Shown one piece after another: positions 7,372-8,226 of a stretch of DNA of 8,226 bases (position 1 is the stretch's first letter; each line of letters begins with the position of its first letter). Origin of the DNA: Candidatus Symbiothrix sp. (GTDB lineage Bacteria > Bacteroidota > Bacteroidia > Bacteroidales > Azobacteroidaceae); the NCBI GenBank assembly GCA_031270925.1, contig JAISWY010000398.1, positions 1 to 8,226 on the forward strand, in the 5' to 3' direction. Position numbers and translations under genes: made by a program. The notes beneath the pieces are model-generated. The model was not told the origin of the DNA and made no database searches. It saw only the letters and a list, made by a program, of their open reading frames with translations.

Positions 7372-8226
7372 ATGAAACATTTATCTTTAATCGCAATCCT
7401 CTTTCTCTTTGCCGCCTGTGCAAACGAAGAATTATTGCAAACGGAAAACGCAGCGCCGGAACGTAGCGCCTCGCTTGACGCCGCCGAGCCGCAATACGAA
7501 CAAGGCTATGTCCGTATTTTGCTGTCGGAAGAACTTTCCGGCAAAGTGGAAACAAGCGTCCGCAACGGGAAACGCCAAGTGGCGGCATTGGCTGCCGACG
7601 AAGTTGTTTCACAAGTCAAAATCCGTTCGATGCAACGAACTTTTCCTTCTGCCGGACGGTTTGAGGAACGTACCCGCAAAGCCGGTTTACATTTGTGGTA
7701 CGATGTGATATTCGACAACCAAATACCGCTCAACGAAGCCGACCGGAATTTGTCGAGCATCCGGGGCGTAAGAAAAGTGGAATATCGTCCCGTCGTTGCC
7801 CGATATTGGGATGACAAAGTGCTTGAATACGTCAACGAAACGGCTCGCAGCATCACGCAATCGGCAGTCGCAATGCCCTTCAACGACCCGCGCTTGCCCG
7901 AACAGTGGCACTACTACAACGACGGATCGTTGGGAAGCAATTACCGCGCCGGCGCCGACATCAACTTGTTCGGAGCATGGGACTACACAGTGGGTTCATC
8001 CGATGTGATTGTTGCGGTCATCGACGGCGGCATCGACTACACGCACGAAGATATTGCCGCCAATATGTGGATAAATCAGGTAGAGAAAAACGGTTCATCA
8101 TCATTAGACGATGATAACAACGGTTATAAAAACGATATTTACGGTTATAATTTTGTTTCCGATGCAGGCCAATTGATTCCGCACAATCACGGCACGCATG
8201 TAGCGGGAACCATCGCAGCGGTAAAC
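7372..8226 (+). CDS. Subtilisin-like (S8) serine peptidase lipoprotein (3' partial)
   Basis: The frame opens at ATG 7372 and is still open at the window end (285 residues seen). The N-terminus MKHLSLIAILFLFAAC is a lipoprotein signal with Cys16. Residues about 40-150 look like a propeptide of the inhibitor I9/fervidolysin type: GYVRILLSEEL near 45-55, and LHLWYDVIFDN followed by the typical LSSIRGVRKVEYRPVV. The linker DPRLPEQWHYYNDGS (from 172) is the usual lead-in to a subtilase domain. The catalytic Asp is D218 in VIVAVIDGGIDYTHEDIA, and the catalytic His is H273 in HGTHVAGTIAA. Between them, DDDNNGYKND (246-255) resembles the Asp/Asn-rich, probably metal-binding loop common in these enzymes. 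The oxyanion Asn and catalytic Ser would lie beyond the window. A membrane-anchored endopeptidase beside a SusCD importer suggests cleavage of protein into importable peptides; that role is inferred. Whether it is active depends on the unseen Ser. Confidence 0.95.
   Translation, partial: MKHLSLIAILFLFAACANEELLQTENAAPERSASLDAAEPQYEQGYVRILLSEELSGKVETSVRNGKRQVAALAADEVVSQVKIRSMQRTFPSAGRFEERTRKAGLHLWYDVIFDNQIPLNEADRNLSSIRGVRKVEYRPVVARYWDDKVLEYVNETARSITQSAVAMPFNDPRLPEQWHYYNDGSLGSNYRAGADINLFGAWDYTVGSSDVIVAVIDGGIDYTHEDIAANMWINQVEKNGSSSLDDDNNGYKNDIYGYNFVSDAGQLIPHNHGTHVAGTIAAVN

Noticed and set aside
7409..8114. Overlapping + strand open frames at 7409-7708, 7796-8008 and 7905-8114
   Set aside because: They are out-of-frame shadows of the subtilase gene, whose own frame runs uninterrupted from 7372 and carries catalytic motifs.
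8120..8150. Ten-base direct repeat ACGGTTATAA within the peptidase gene, 21 bp apart
   Set aside because: Both copies are in the same frame and encode parallel Gly-Tyr turns of the Asp/Asn loop region; best explained by protein sequence.

Overview
The window is a stretch of Bacteroidota (most likely Bacteroidales) chromosome. The evidence is a SusC/SusD-type outer-membrane uptake pair, four lipoproteins with the short Bacteroidota style of signal peptide, and A/T-rich leaders without a Shine-Dalgarno motif ahead of the starts. All recognisable genes lie on the + strand. There is no sign of RNA genes, CRISPR, insertion sequences or phage.

Layout: (1) 1-2418, a SusC/RagA-like TonB-dependent receptor missing its N-terminus at the window edge. 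(2) 2454-3887, the SusD/RagB-like partner lipoprotein. (3) 3929-4801, a lipoprotein with a Calx-beta-like domain and a C-terminal beta-rich module. (4) 4832-6541, a larger lipoprotein with several Ig/FnIII-like segments, a C-terminal module resembling that of gene 3, and a lysine-rich tail. These four genes are 30-41 bp apart and look like one operon, closed by a strong intrinsic terminator at 6566-6609. (5) 6634-7302, a secreted protein of unknown function. (6) 7372 to the window end, the N-terminal part of a subtilisin-like (S8) serine peptidase with a lipoprotein signal. It is cut off just after the catalytic His motif.

Inferred working together: SusC/SusD form a TonB-powered lidded importer. 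The two extra lipoproteins probably sit on the cell surface and bind or present substrate. The neighbouring lipoprotein peptidase suggests that the cargo is protein or peptide (as for RagAB of Porphyromonas gingivalis) rather than glycan, and no carbohydrate-active enzyme is visible here. The cargo itself cannot be read from the sequence. The most interesting point is that the two adjacent accessory lipoproteins, otherwise different, seem to share a C-terminal module with identical internal spacing. The second is the recurring-looking pair of an unknown secreted protein and a subtilase just downstream of the terminator.
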